DNA of 11,314 nt from CAYNFT01 sp964396535. GTDB lineage: Bacteria > Chloroflexota > Dehalococcoidia > Dehalococcoidales > UBA2162. The DNA lies in NCBI GenBank assembly GCA_964396535.1, contig CAYNFT010000069.1:1-11314 (forward strand), in the 5' to 3' direction. The position numbers and the translations under genes are program-made. The first letter of the stretch is position 1, and each line of letters begins with the position of its first letter. The notes under the pieces were generated by a model. That model saw nothing but the letters and a program-made list of their open reading frames with translations, made no database searches and had not been told where the DNA came from. Below are positions 1 to 6,066 of the stretch, piece after piece.

Positions 1-54
1 TAACTCCTTGGCTCTCTGCCAACAATCTAAACCCTTAGTTTTGTATTTTGCCAT
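1..54 (-). CDS. 2-hydroxyacyl-CoA dehydratase / benzoyl-CoA reductase subunit, BcrB-like (N-terminal fragment)
   Basis: Only the first 18 codons are in the window, reading MAKYKTKGLDCWQRAKEL, and the gene continues past the left edge. The ATG at 54-52 is preceded on the minus strand by a purine-rich AAGGGGGGAAG stretch that can act as ribosome binding site. The start follows the stop of the BcrC-like gene by 36 bp, so the two are probably co-transcribed. The KYKTKGLxCWxxAKEL opening resembles what I recall of the N-termini of BcrB/BzdO-type subunits, which pair with a BcrC/BzdN-type partner to form the active-site half of ATP-dependent (class I) benzoyl-CoA reductase. The C-then-B gene order agrees with the known bcrCBAD operon. 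The fragment is too short to exclude a subunit of another dehydratase of the same superfamily. Confidence 0.6.
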   Translation of the reverse strand, partial: MAKYKTKGLDCWQRAKEL

Positions 55-90
55 CTTCCCCCCCTTAATTTAACTTAATTTAATAGGATT

Positions 91-1248
91 CTAGACAAAC
101 AGTTCCTCGGCCAGTATTTGCTCGATGAACGCTTCCACCCGGATGCGGAATTGTCCTACAGGAACAGTGACCTCAAATTCGAGGAAGTAACAAGGGATAT
201 CGTTGTCTTCGAGGTACCGCCTCAAGCTCGGAATATCAGCTTCATGGGGGTCACAGAATTTCTGCTGGGCCAGTATTGCCCCTTGAACCCCGAAGTCACG
301 AGCCAACTGGAGAACGTATGGAAAGCGCGTCCTAGAACAGTCTTCCATCCCCCAGTCCTTGTTGGGACAGGGTACACGGTCGCAATAGCGGTTAGCAATA
401 GCCTGAAGCCTGTCATTCTCTGGAATGACTTCATTCCAGAAGTATCTTGAGCCGGTGCAATGGTCCTCGATGACGAAGGTGGCTCCTATTGCTTCCACCA
501 TTTCTAAGAACTCCCGGTCATCGTCCTCGCTACCAATAATCATCAGCCGGACTCCTGTCTCCCGGTCAAGCTTACGGTCAGGGAGTGCCTCAAGGAGTTG
601 CTTTAATAGCTCGTTGTGCTCTCTCTTATCCATAAGCTGGCTTGCCCAGACCATTGTCATAGCCTCGGTGCCGGTGATAGGCGGGTTATCCTGTTTTCGG
701 AATTCATAGACCTGCTTCATCAGGCGCCGATTGGTGTTCATGATGTCTATGCCTCTGTCTATGTCTTCGTCAGTTATGGTTTTCCCAGTTAATTCTTCAA
801 GAGCTTTTTTGAATTCATCCAGCTCTCCGCGCAGGAAAACCTTGGCTCTGGGGCTGCGCACAGCATTAGGCATGACGAACCAGTAGAACCAGGGGGTCGG
901 TACATGGATTTCCCAGGCGCCATATGCCTGGCGCATATGAAGGCAGGCGTTGGATTCAATTAGTCCATCTAGGTAGTCGTTGTATTTCCCCTTCAGCCCC
1001 TGGCTTAGGCAGTCGCGGGAGAAAGGGCACCACATGTCAAACATGTGCGGTGTGGCGAGGGTAGGCGCCTCATGACCACCTAGAATGCGAACAGGAAGGA
1101 TATTTGCCGCATAGAGAAGTTCCTCCGGCACGTATGTACACATACCGCCAATTACCTTCCCTCCTGTTCTCTTCTTCCAATCCTTGGCATACTCATGCCG
1201 CAACTGCCAGACATCATTGAATTGTTTTAGTATTTCTGATGCTTCCAT
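91..1248 (-). CDS. 2-hydroxyacyl-CoA dehydratase family protein, BcrC/BadD-like benzoyl-CoA reductase subunit
   Basis: The 385-residue product has the length of BcrC/BzdN/HgdB-type subunits (about 380). These subunits carry a [4Fe-4S] cluster and, with a partner subunit and an ATP-driven activator, reduce aryl-CoA or dehydrate 2-hydroxyacyl-CoA in the cytoplasm. Visible family features are the first cysteine in MCTYVPEELLYAA (C37), the second in the WCPFSRDC segment (C74, with C80 nearby), a third in QKFCDPHEADIPSLRRYL (C332), and the C-terminal block PVGQFRIRVEAFIEQIL at about 364-380. The ATG is supported by AAGGAG at 1260-1255 with six bases between. It lies 21 bp after the PaaX-family gene and 36 bp before a second dehydratase-type subunit, so it is mid-operon. 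The regulator and gene order favour an aromatic-CoA substrate, but the sequence alone does not prove the substrate. The activator genes (bcrA/D type) would lie outside the window. Confidence 0.85.
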   Translation of the reverse strand: MEASEILKQFNDVWQLRHEYAKDWKKRTGGKVIGGMCTYVPEELLYAANILPVRILGGHEAPTLATPHMFDMWCPFSRDCLSQGLKGKYNDYLDGLIESNACLHMRQAYGAWEIHVPTPWFYWFVMPNAVRSPRAKVFLRGELDEFKKALEELTGKTITDEDIDRGIDIMNTNRRLMKQVYEFRKQDNPPITGTEAMTMVWASQLMDKREHNELLKQLLEALPDRKLDRETGVRLMIIGSEDDDREFLEMVEAIGATFVIEDHCTGSRYFWNEVIPENDRLQAIANRYCDRVPCPNKDWGMEDCSRTRFPYVLQLARDFGVQGAILAQQKFCDPHEADIPSLRRYLEDNDIPCYFLEFEVTVPVGQFRIRVEAFIEQILAEELFV

Positions 1249-1269
1249 TCATCACTCCTTAACTTATAT

Positions 1270-2124
1270 TTAATATGCTTCTAACACCGAGTTAAAATAC
1301 TCATTGGCTTTTTCAGTGAGCAGGTCGTGATATTCATTGAAGAGGGCTGCGGCCTTGGAGCGCAACCAGTTCTCAGGTAACAGTTCCTCAGGTAAATCAG
1401 GGTCAAAAAACGGTAACTTGCGGTATTCGTGAATAAGGGCAAATCTTTCCACAAAGTACTCACTGGCCTCGACAGGCTCACCGGCCTGAAGGTGCCGCAG
1501 CCAGTTCTCAAATCTGGGCTGGTATTCCGCCATAAAACTGTCGTACTTCTCATGTATCCGGCCCAGGTCCCAGCACGTCGATACTACTTTCCTGGCATCG
1601 GTAAGGCCCTGCTGTCTGGCCTGGAAGATTTGAATATGCTCAATGACGCCAAGCTTTTCCGCAAGCTCTATCACTTCCCGGGTCAAATCATAGGGTGAAA
1701 TGAAAGTAGCCCCTCCCAGTGCTCCATAGCCCATCCAGCCTAACTCACGGCGCAGCGTGTCCCTCATCTTCCGCTTCTGCTCAGGAATGGAATAGGTTAC
1801 AATATTCCAGGTTCCATCCCAGCTAGTGTTCTTTCGTACAAAGATACGTTGCGCCCCTGTGGTAAGCAAGTTGTGCCCGTTCTCGGTCAGCGAGTAGTAG
1901 CTTTTTCGTCCTTTGCTTCTGACCTTCAGCAGACCGGCACGACACATCCGCGATACCGCCGACCTCACGGCCTGTTCGGACAGGCCGAAGTTGCCAAACA
2001 GCTTTATCAAACTCCCGATTCCAACCTCGTCCCCGCGATTAAGAAGATAGTCCCCGTAAAGGGTCAGCATCGCTGACTGCGGACGGATAGTACGTTTACG
2101 TGAGCTTAAGGTCTTATATGTCAT
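1270..2124 (-). CDS. PaaX-family transcriptional regulator
   Basis: This is a 284-residue cytoplasmic DNA-binding regulator. Residues about 14-83 form a winged helix-turn-helix opened by RPQSAMLTLYGDYLL and containing GLSEQAVRSAVSRMCRAGLL and SKGRKSYYSLTENG. A central segment (about 105-185) includes GTWNIVTYSIPE and LGWMGYGALGGATFISP. The C-terminal PaaX_C-type region (about 186-275) contains HEYRKLPFFDPDLPEELLPENW. PaaX itself represses phenylacetate genes and is released by phenylacetyl-CoA, so an aryl-CoA effector is a reasonable guess here. An upstream GTG/ATG would give 320 residues, but a consensus promoter at 2187-2159 overlaps that extension and puts the transcript start near 2152. 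The ATG at 2124, matching the usual family N-terminus, is therefore chosen. No clear Shine-Dalgarno sequence precedes it. The BcrC-like gene follows 21 bp downstream in the same direction. Confidence 0.88.
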   Translation of the reverse strand: MTYKTLSSRKRTIRPQSAMLTLYGDYLLNRGDEVGIGSLIKLFGNFGLSEQAVRSAVSRMCRAGLLKVRSKGRKSYYSLTENGHNLLTTGAQRIFVRKNTSWDGTWNIVTYSIPEQKRKMRDTLRRELGWMGYGALGGATFISPYDLTREVIELAEKLGVIEHIQIFQARQQGLTDARKVVSTCWDLGRIHEKYDSFMAEYQPRFENWLRHLQAGEPVEASEYFVERFALIHEYRKLPFFDPDLPEELLPENWLRSKAAALFNEYHDLLTEKANEYFNSVLEAY

Positions 2125-2138
2125 TTTATTATATGGCG
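2124..2138 (-). promoter_or_regulatory. Candidate operator, copy 1 (leader of the PaaX-family gene)
   Basis: The minus strand reads CGCCATATAATAAAA, ending on the first base of the start codon of the PaaX-family gene and lying in the transcribed leader (about +15 to +29). The same 15-mer with one change lies in front of the cupin gene at 3074-3060. A bound regulator here could block elongation or translation start. That PaaX is the binder is inference. Confidence 0.35.
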
Positions 2139-2158
2139 TTTTAATTTCGCTATCATGA

Positions 2159-2187
2159 ATTATAACCACGATGGGCATTCTTGTCAA
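2159..2187 (-). promoter_or_regulatory. Consensus sigma-70 promoter of the PaaX/benzoyl-CoA-reductase-like operon
   Basis: On the minus strand a perfect TTGACA (2187-2182) is followed after exactly 17 bp by a perfect TATAAT (2164-2159). Transcription would start about 2152, giving a leader of roughly 28 nt to the ATG at 2124. A promoter this strong suits a gene that is itself repressed, and it rules out the longer N-terminal extension of the PaaX-family protein. Confidence 0.85.
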
Positions 2188-2532
2188 TAGGGAGAACAAA
2201 AAAATGTTGTATATCCTGAATGCGCGGGGCATGGTGGCTGGTGGGCATTTTTATCGGTCATTCCCCATAAGGCGGAACCTTAGGGTTACCAGTACCGCTG
2301 CCAGGACCAAAACGGTAACTTTCCAGGAACCCATCGACCCCCTTGTATGGAGACCAGTTAAGGTAATGGACACTTCGGGGCTTGCTCCTGCAATCTGAAA
2401 GCAGTAGATTAGCGATTAAGGAAGGAGCGGGACCATGACCCAGGGAATAAACGATAGAATCTGGCACGCTGAAGCCATGACATAAGAAACGAAGCAGCTC
2501 AGTTTAATAATTTAATGTGATTTCACCCTTAG
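2188..2532. other. Gene-poor stretch between the PaaX operon promoter and the cupin gene
   Basis: No convincing gene is seen in these 345 bases. Open frames here are short, lack ribosome binding sites and match no family I recognise. The part from about 2230 to 2260 (GGTGGGCATTTTTATCGGTC on the plus strand) resembles the internal repeats I recall at the ends of IS21-family elements. The segment around 2345-2385 also looks like shuffled debris. This could be what is left of an old insertion element, but no transposase remnant can be read, so the assignment is weak. Confidence 0.25.
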
Positions 2533-3036
2533 TTAATAACCTTCCTCCTTCCACCTTGACCAATCTACTGAAGCTCTTTCTTCATCAGTCAATATCTGCG
2601 GAAATAGTTTTTCGGTATGAAGGGGACCTTGATTAATTTCCACAAATATCCAGGGCCTATCTGTTCTTTTAATGATGTACGGGCAATGTATACAATTTGG
2701 CGGGATATAGACCACTGTGGACTTAGTGATTGTATGTTTTTCCCTCTCCGGACCCATTTGTAACTCCACCTCTGCTCCCAGGTCCGTTGGATCATCCGGG
2801 TTTGTTCCAATGAGTATGAGTATTTCAGCATCCTTGTGTATGTGTGGCGGGTGTCCTACGCTAACGGTGTCAGCAGAGGGGCTAGAAGGTCGGGGAAGGT
2901 TCCAGTGAACCCAATAGAAGTTGCATCCTTCAACAGCACTACTATCCACACGGGCAATACCTGTACGCCCACGTTCTATTTCCTCCGGCCTGGCCTCATA
3001 TGTGAAAAAGTACTTCCCGTATTTTGTCTCAGCCAT
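2533..3036 (-). CDS. Small cupin-domain protein
   Basis: The 167-residue product contains one cupin beta-barrel at about 55-135. Motif 1 is GHPPHIHKDAEILILIG, giving metal-ligand candidates H65, H67 and E71. Motif 2 is STVVYIPPNCIHCPY, giving H117. The four ligands are therefore complete and the protein should bind a divalent metal such as Fe, Mn or Zn. No signal peptide or membrane segment is seen, so it is cytoplasmic. Single-cupin proteins range from dioxygenases and isomerases to ligand-binding proteins, and the substrate cannot be named. The ATG at 3036 is preceded by AAAGGAG with about ten bases between. The gene is divergent from the CocE-type hydrolase, and a motif shared with the PaaX promoter overlaps its probable -10 (TATAAC at 3069-3064). 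Confidence 0.75.
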   Translation of the reverse strand: MAETKYGKYFFTYEARPEEIERGRTGIARVDSSAVEGCNFYWVHWNLPRPSSPSADTVSVGHPPHIHKDAEILILIGTNPDDPTDLGAEVELQMGPEREKHTITKSTVVYIPPNCIHCPYIIKRTDRPWIFVEINQGPLHTEKLFPQILTDEERASVDWSRWKEEGY

Positions 3037-3059
3037 TTTCCTGTATCTCCTTTCTTTAT

Positions 3060-3074
3060 TTTTGTTATATGGCG
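3060..3074 (-). promoter_or_regulatory. Candidate operator, copy 2, overlapping the cupin -10 box
   Basis: The minus strand reads CGCCATATAACAAAA, matching copy 1 at 2138-2124 in 14 of 15 positions. It contains TATAAC (3069-3064), a good -10 hexamer about 27 bp before the cupin ATG, but no clear -35 is seen. A regulator bound here would cover the promoter and could also affect the divergent hydrolase gene. Confidence 0.35.
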
Positions 3075-3183
3075 CTGGTGACCCTAATTAAAACACAGCC
3101 TACTATCCAATTCAAGTAAACCACCCGTGTGAAACAGGGCATGTATAGCATAAACCGTCTCTACCTACTTGGACCTTGGACAC

Positions 3184-3212
3184 TTGACTTTGCCATCTTA
3201 TTCAATAAGAAT
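3184..3212 (+). promoter_or_regulatory. Weak promoter candidate for the CocE-type hydrolase
   Basis: TTGACT (3184-3189) lies 17 bp before AAGAAT (3207-3212), or 16 bp before TAAGAA. The -35 is good but the -10 is poor, so the assignment is tentative. It would give a leader of about 35 nt to the ATG at 3255. Confidence 0.25.
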
Positions 3213-3254
3213 ATTTAAAATGATACTTATGTAGTCATGCGATGGAGGTTGAAG

Positions 3255-5037
3255 ATGGAAAGAAAAAACTATGATGTCGTCTATCCTGCCCCTTTACCTC
3301 CGGGAGTTACCCTTGAGAAAAACACCCTCATCCCGATGCGAGACGGCGTGAAGGTTGCCCTAGATGTCTACAAGCCAGCTACGGGGAAGGGACCGTGGCC
3401 TGCGATTCTTGCCTACTCACCATTCCAGAAAGAACGCTTCTTTGAGAGTGCCAAGCCTGCTTTCTACTGTCCAAATGGATATGTATGTGTTCAAGCTGCA
3501 GAAAGGGGTAGTGGTTTCAATGAAGGAAAATTCAGCTTTCACGGTTCAGTTGCAGCAGAAGACGGTTATGATATGGTAGAGTGGATTGCCAAGCAGCCAT
3601 GGTGCAATGGCAATGTGGCTATGATGGGAGCCTCCGGATACGGCGTCATGCAATGGATAACGGCTCCGCTAAACCCTCCCCATCTTAAAGCTCTGGTCGT
3701 ACTCGGTACAACGGATAACTACAGGGGTCTTTGCTATCCAGGGGGCGTATTACGCAGACCGTTCGTCCTGGGCTTGGTCTCAGGGATGATAAACGCGGCG
3801 ATTTGGCCGGGGCCTGTTTCGGGCAAGGAACCGCCTATGAACGTTATTGCTGAAATCTTTGCCAATACCGAAGATGGCCCATTCTGGTGGGAGCACGGCG
3901 GTGGTTGGAAAAAGACAGACCAGATAAAAGCTCCGGTACTGAATATTGTGCAAACCCCTAATCGGTTACACGCTATTTATCACTTAAGGTCCTATGCCAA
4001 TATCAAGTCGCTGAAGAAACTGGTAATTACGCCTTGGACTAACGAGAACTACCAGCCATGGATATTTGAAACGACTTCGTTTAACCAGCACATATTGAGA
4101 TGGTTAGACTGCTGGTTGAAAGGCATTGATACCGGTATTATGGATGAGCCAGAAATAGCCATCTATGATAACGGTACCGGACAATGGCGATACGAAAACG
4201 AATACCCGCTGGCGCGTACGCAATGGACTAAATTTTACCTGCACGCAAAAACCGAACTGACAGAGGCATATGAATTAATCAACAGGGAGCCGCCGGAGGA
4301 AAAGGATAAACCGGATATCTATCATAACATCAGTCTAAGAACCGCCATGATAACCTCATACGGAATAACCGACACCACTCCAACACTCAGCCAGCCACGG
4401 TATTTAGCTTATATATCGCCACCCCTCGAAGAGGATATCAGGGTGTGGGGTCCGGTCAGCTTCACTTTATACGCCTCGACGGCAGAAGAGGTTACTACTG
4501 ATTGGTCATTNNNNNNNNNNATTTTTCGTAAAGATGGGGGAGATGGTACCTGACGGCATACCTCTTAACCCCGTAACCGGTAATCCTGAAATCAAACCAG
4601 AAGTGAATGACCCGTGGACACCGCCTGAGGTCCAAATCTGGAGTTGGGGTTCTTTCAAAGCCAAATTCAGAGAGCTTGATGAGAGCATGTCCAGACCAGG
4701 AATGCCATGGCATTCCTTCCAGAAACCGGCTGATTTGAAGCCAAACACAGTATATGAGTTTCAGATTGAGCTTCAGCCTGTATTTAAGACTTTCAAAAAA
4801 GGGCGTCGAATATGGCTCAAAGTCGCCAGCGATGACGCGCTTTACTCCACCTGGGATAGCTCTTCTCAGTATGTAGAAACGCCTTTATTGCCCATGAAAA
4901 ATGAGGTTTCTATCTACCATAACGCAAAATACCCATCACATTTGCTTCTGCCTGTTGTTCCTGACGCTCCCGAAATCGCACCGGTAAGACCACCATTGCT
5001 CGACGCTGTGCCAGGCGCTCCGCGATTTACAGAATGA
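3255..5037 (+). CDS. CocE/NonD-family alpha/beta hydrolase with altered catalytic triad (interrupted by assembly gap)
   Basis: This belongs to the CocE/X-Pro dipeptidyl-peptidase (S15) family of acyl esterases and peptidases. The N-terminal hydrolase domain shows LIPMRDGVKVALDVYKP (about 25-41), RGSGFNEGKF (84-93), EDGYDMVEWIAKQPWCNG (102-119) and the nucleophile elbow GASGYG with S127. A helical cap region and the LRWLDCWLKGIDTG segment follow. After the gap comes the C-terminal jelly-roll domain, ending in PSHLLLPVVPDAP. Against the family pattern the triad Asp falls on N236 (IVQTPNRL for GGWYD) and the triad His on N263 (ITPWTNEN for GPWTHG), so the enzyme may be inactive or altered. The ATG at 3255 is chosen over 3237 because GGAGG (3244-3248) sits six bases ahead of it. 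Reading frames on the two sides of the N run differ, but joining the flanks at a shared ATT restores one frame of 589 residues, a normal family length. No signal peptide is seen. Confidence 0.85.
4511..4520. other. Assembly gap of ten N inside the hydrolase gene
   Basis: Ten N separate the two parts of one gene. The left flank ends in TTGGTCATT and the right begins ATTTTTCGT. Merging them at the shared ATT gives an uninterrupted frame (D-W-S-F-F-V-K-M) into the C-terminal domain. The N run is therefore probably a fixed-length placeholder, not ten missing bases, and the frame break is not biological. Confidence 0.95.
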
Positions 5038-5044
5038 AAGAATC

Positions 5045-5111
5045 GTCTTCTTAGCCTATTAGTCCAATACCTTCTAAGCAGCAGTTGTGAGTTCGAATCC
5101 CTCCAGGGACG
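5045..5111 (+). pseudogene. Decayed tRNA-Arg(UCU)-like relic
   Basis: The 67-nt stretch keeps tRNA landmarks in the right order. There is an acceptor-like GTCTTCT (5045-5051) against CAGGGAC (5104-5110), a 7-nt anticodon loop CTTCTAA (5071-5077) with anticodon TCT, and a T-loop GTTCGAATC (5091-5099). Pairing has broken down: the anticodon stem keeps only two of five pairs, the T-stem (GTGAG with CCCTC) three of five, and the D-arm is shortened by roughly eight bases. No CCA is encoded. It begins 8 bp after the hydrolase stop. It may be a dead tRNA or the leftover of an integration into a tRNA gene. It is not functional as it stands. Confidence 0.5.
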
Positions 5112-5171
5112 CTACATGAATTCCACTTTTACTGACTACACAGCTAAAGACCACTAACATATTCTCTTCCA

Positions 5172-5189
5172 TTGGCTATATTGGCTATA
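5172..5189 (+). repeat. Tandem 9-bp repeat TTGGCTATA x2, possible operator
   Basis: Two perfect adjacent copies of TTGGCTATA lie at 5172-5180 and 5181-5189, ending 19 bp before the -10 of the LuxR-type gene, where a -35 or activator site would be. A head-to-tail direct repeat with 9-bp period is a plausible binding site for a regulator, perhaps the LuxR-type protein itself. Confidence 0.4.
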
Positions 5190-5205
5190 AAGAAGCACAG
5201 TTGAA

Positions 5206-5214
5206 TGGTATAAT
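5206..5214 (+). promoter_or_regulatory. Extended -10 promoter of the membrane LuxR-type gene
   Basis: TGGTATAAT is a perfect extended -10 (TGn plus TATAAT at 5209-5214). There is no good -35 at 16-18 bp; the tandem TTGGCTATA repeats occupy that region. Transcription would start near 5221, about 23 nt before the ATG at 5244. Confidence 0.6.
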
Positions 5215-5243
5215 CATTGAGGGCAGGTTTAAGATAGAACAAC

Positions 5244-5759
5244 ATGGACGAATCTGAAGATATAAAGCAATCAAGTCAAGGAATAGAACGTCTTGCTATG
5301 CAGATAGCAAATAGTAAGACAGATACTACAAAGTGGGATCATAACATTGTTATTTTTTTATTTGCTGTTTTGGCTATCGTCATCATATTAGTTTCGCTGG
5401 AAATTGATACTAAAATTGTAGCACCTGTGGCAATTCTTGGATTAGCTGTGGCCTGGTTAATGGGACGGAGAAGGGGCAAGCAATTATTCGAGGGTTTCTA
5501 TGCTGAAGAGTTGGCAAATCTCAGACAAGAACCTAATGAACAAGCTACAACCTTTATGGAGCAGCTTACGTCTAGAGAGACACAAATTCTTAATTGTGTG
5601 GCTCAAGGCTTTTCCAATAAGCAAATTGCGCTTGAGCTTGGCATTAGTATAAACACCGTTAAAGATTTTGTTAGTAAAATTTTGACTAAATTGAATGCTA
5701 ATGACCGTACCGAGGCGGTGGTAATAGCCATTAAGCATGGTATGATTTCTATTAAATAG
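5244..5759 (+). CDS. Membrane-anchored LuxR-type helix-turn-helix regulator
   Basis: The 171-residue protein has a short polar N-terminus (1-31) and two hydrophobic segments at about 34-52 and 58-74, followed by the positive cluster RRRGK. A linker (79-105) leads to a C-terminal LuxR/GerE helix-turn-helix at about 107-168 containing LTSRETQILNCVAQGFSNKQIALELGISINTVKDFVSKILTKL (in parts: LTSRE 108-112, NKQIALELGIS 125-135, NTVKDF 137-142). There is no receiver, PAS or ligand-binding domain. The protein should thus be an inner-membrane hairpin with the DNA-binding domain in the cytoplasm. The histidine usual after VKx is replaced by F142. No strong Shine-Dalgarno sequence precedes the ATG; GGGCAGG lies 17-23 nt upstream, which is too far. 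The gene is AT-richer than its neighbours. Targets are unknown; self-regulation through the upstream tandem repeat is possible. Confidence 0.85.
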   Translation: MDESEDIKQSSQGIERLAMQIANSKTDTTKWDHNIVIFLFAVLAIVIILVSLEIDTKIVAPVAILGLAVAWLMGRRRGKQLFEGFYAEELANLRQEPNEQATTFMEQLTSRETQILNCVAQGFSNKQIALELGISINTVKDFVSKILTKLNANDRTEAVVIAIKHGMISIK

Positions 5760-5806
5760 ATTCTGAATATTTATAGTGCACGTCTCAGGAAGATGAACTA
5801 CTTCTT

Positions 5807-6016
5807 TTATGCACCAAACAACTCCAGAAGGTCGGCAACATCTTCACGCCTAAATTCCATATTACGGCTACTATCAGTATCGAATGCTTCTATTATTCCT
5901 CTATCTACCCACAACAGAATTGTATCTATCTCAACATCTAACAACCAAGCCGTATCGTCTATACTTACTGTTTTTATTTGAGTCTCGGGGTATACAGCTA
6001 AATCGAGTGTTACCAT
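5807..6016 (-). CDS. Small excisionase/MerR-like helix-turn-helix protein
   Basis: The 69-residue product is almost entirely one winged helix-turn-helix of the excisionase/MerR (HTH_17) type: TVSIDDTAWLLDVEIDTILLWVDRG (about 16-40) followed by a wing and FRREDVADLLELFGA. Such proteins bind DNA as recombination directionality factors, antitoxin-like repressors or small regulators, and this one is too short for an effector domain. The ATG at 6016 is well supported by GGAGG six bases upstream. It is the second gene of a two-gene minus-strand unit (50 bp or so after the partner) and converges on the LuxR-type gene 47 bp away. The nearby tRNA relic would fit an excisionase, but no integrase is in the window. 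Confidence 0.7.
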   Translation of the reverse strand: MVTLDLAVYPETQIKTVSIDDTAWLLDVEIDTILLWVDRGIIEAFDTDSSRNMEFRREDVADLLELFGA

Positions 6017-6066
6017 GACTTACCTCCATTTTCCACTTGCTTTACTATTTTTTGCTATACTTTTAG

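Noticed and set aside
118..709. Plus-strand frames opposite the BcrC-like gene
   Set aside because: They are shadows of a gene with clear family motifs on the minus strand.
2125..2232. A 36-residue N-terminal extension of the PaaX-family protein
   Set aside because: It would start upstream of a perfect -35/-10 promoter and does not look like the family N-terminus; the ATG at 2124 fits both.
3237..3254. An earlier ATG for the CocE-type hydrolase
   Set aside because: The GGAGG at 3244-3248 lies downstream of this ATG and is correctly placed for the ATG at 3255.
4534..5037. A separate 167-residue gene after the N run
   Set aside because: It is the C-terminal domain of the hydrolase; the ATG at 4534 is an internal methionine and no ribosome binding site is evident.
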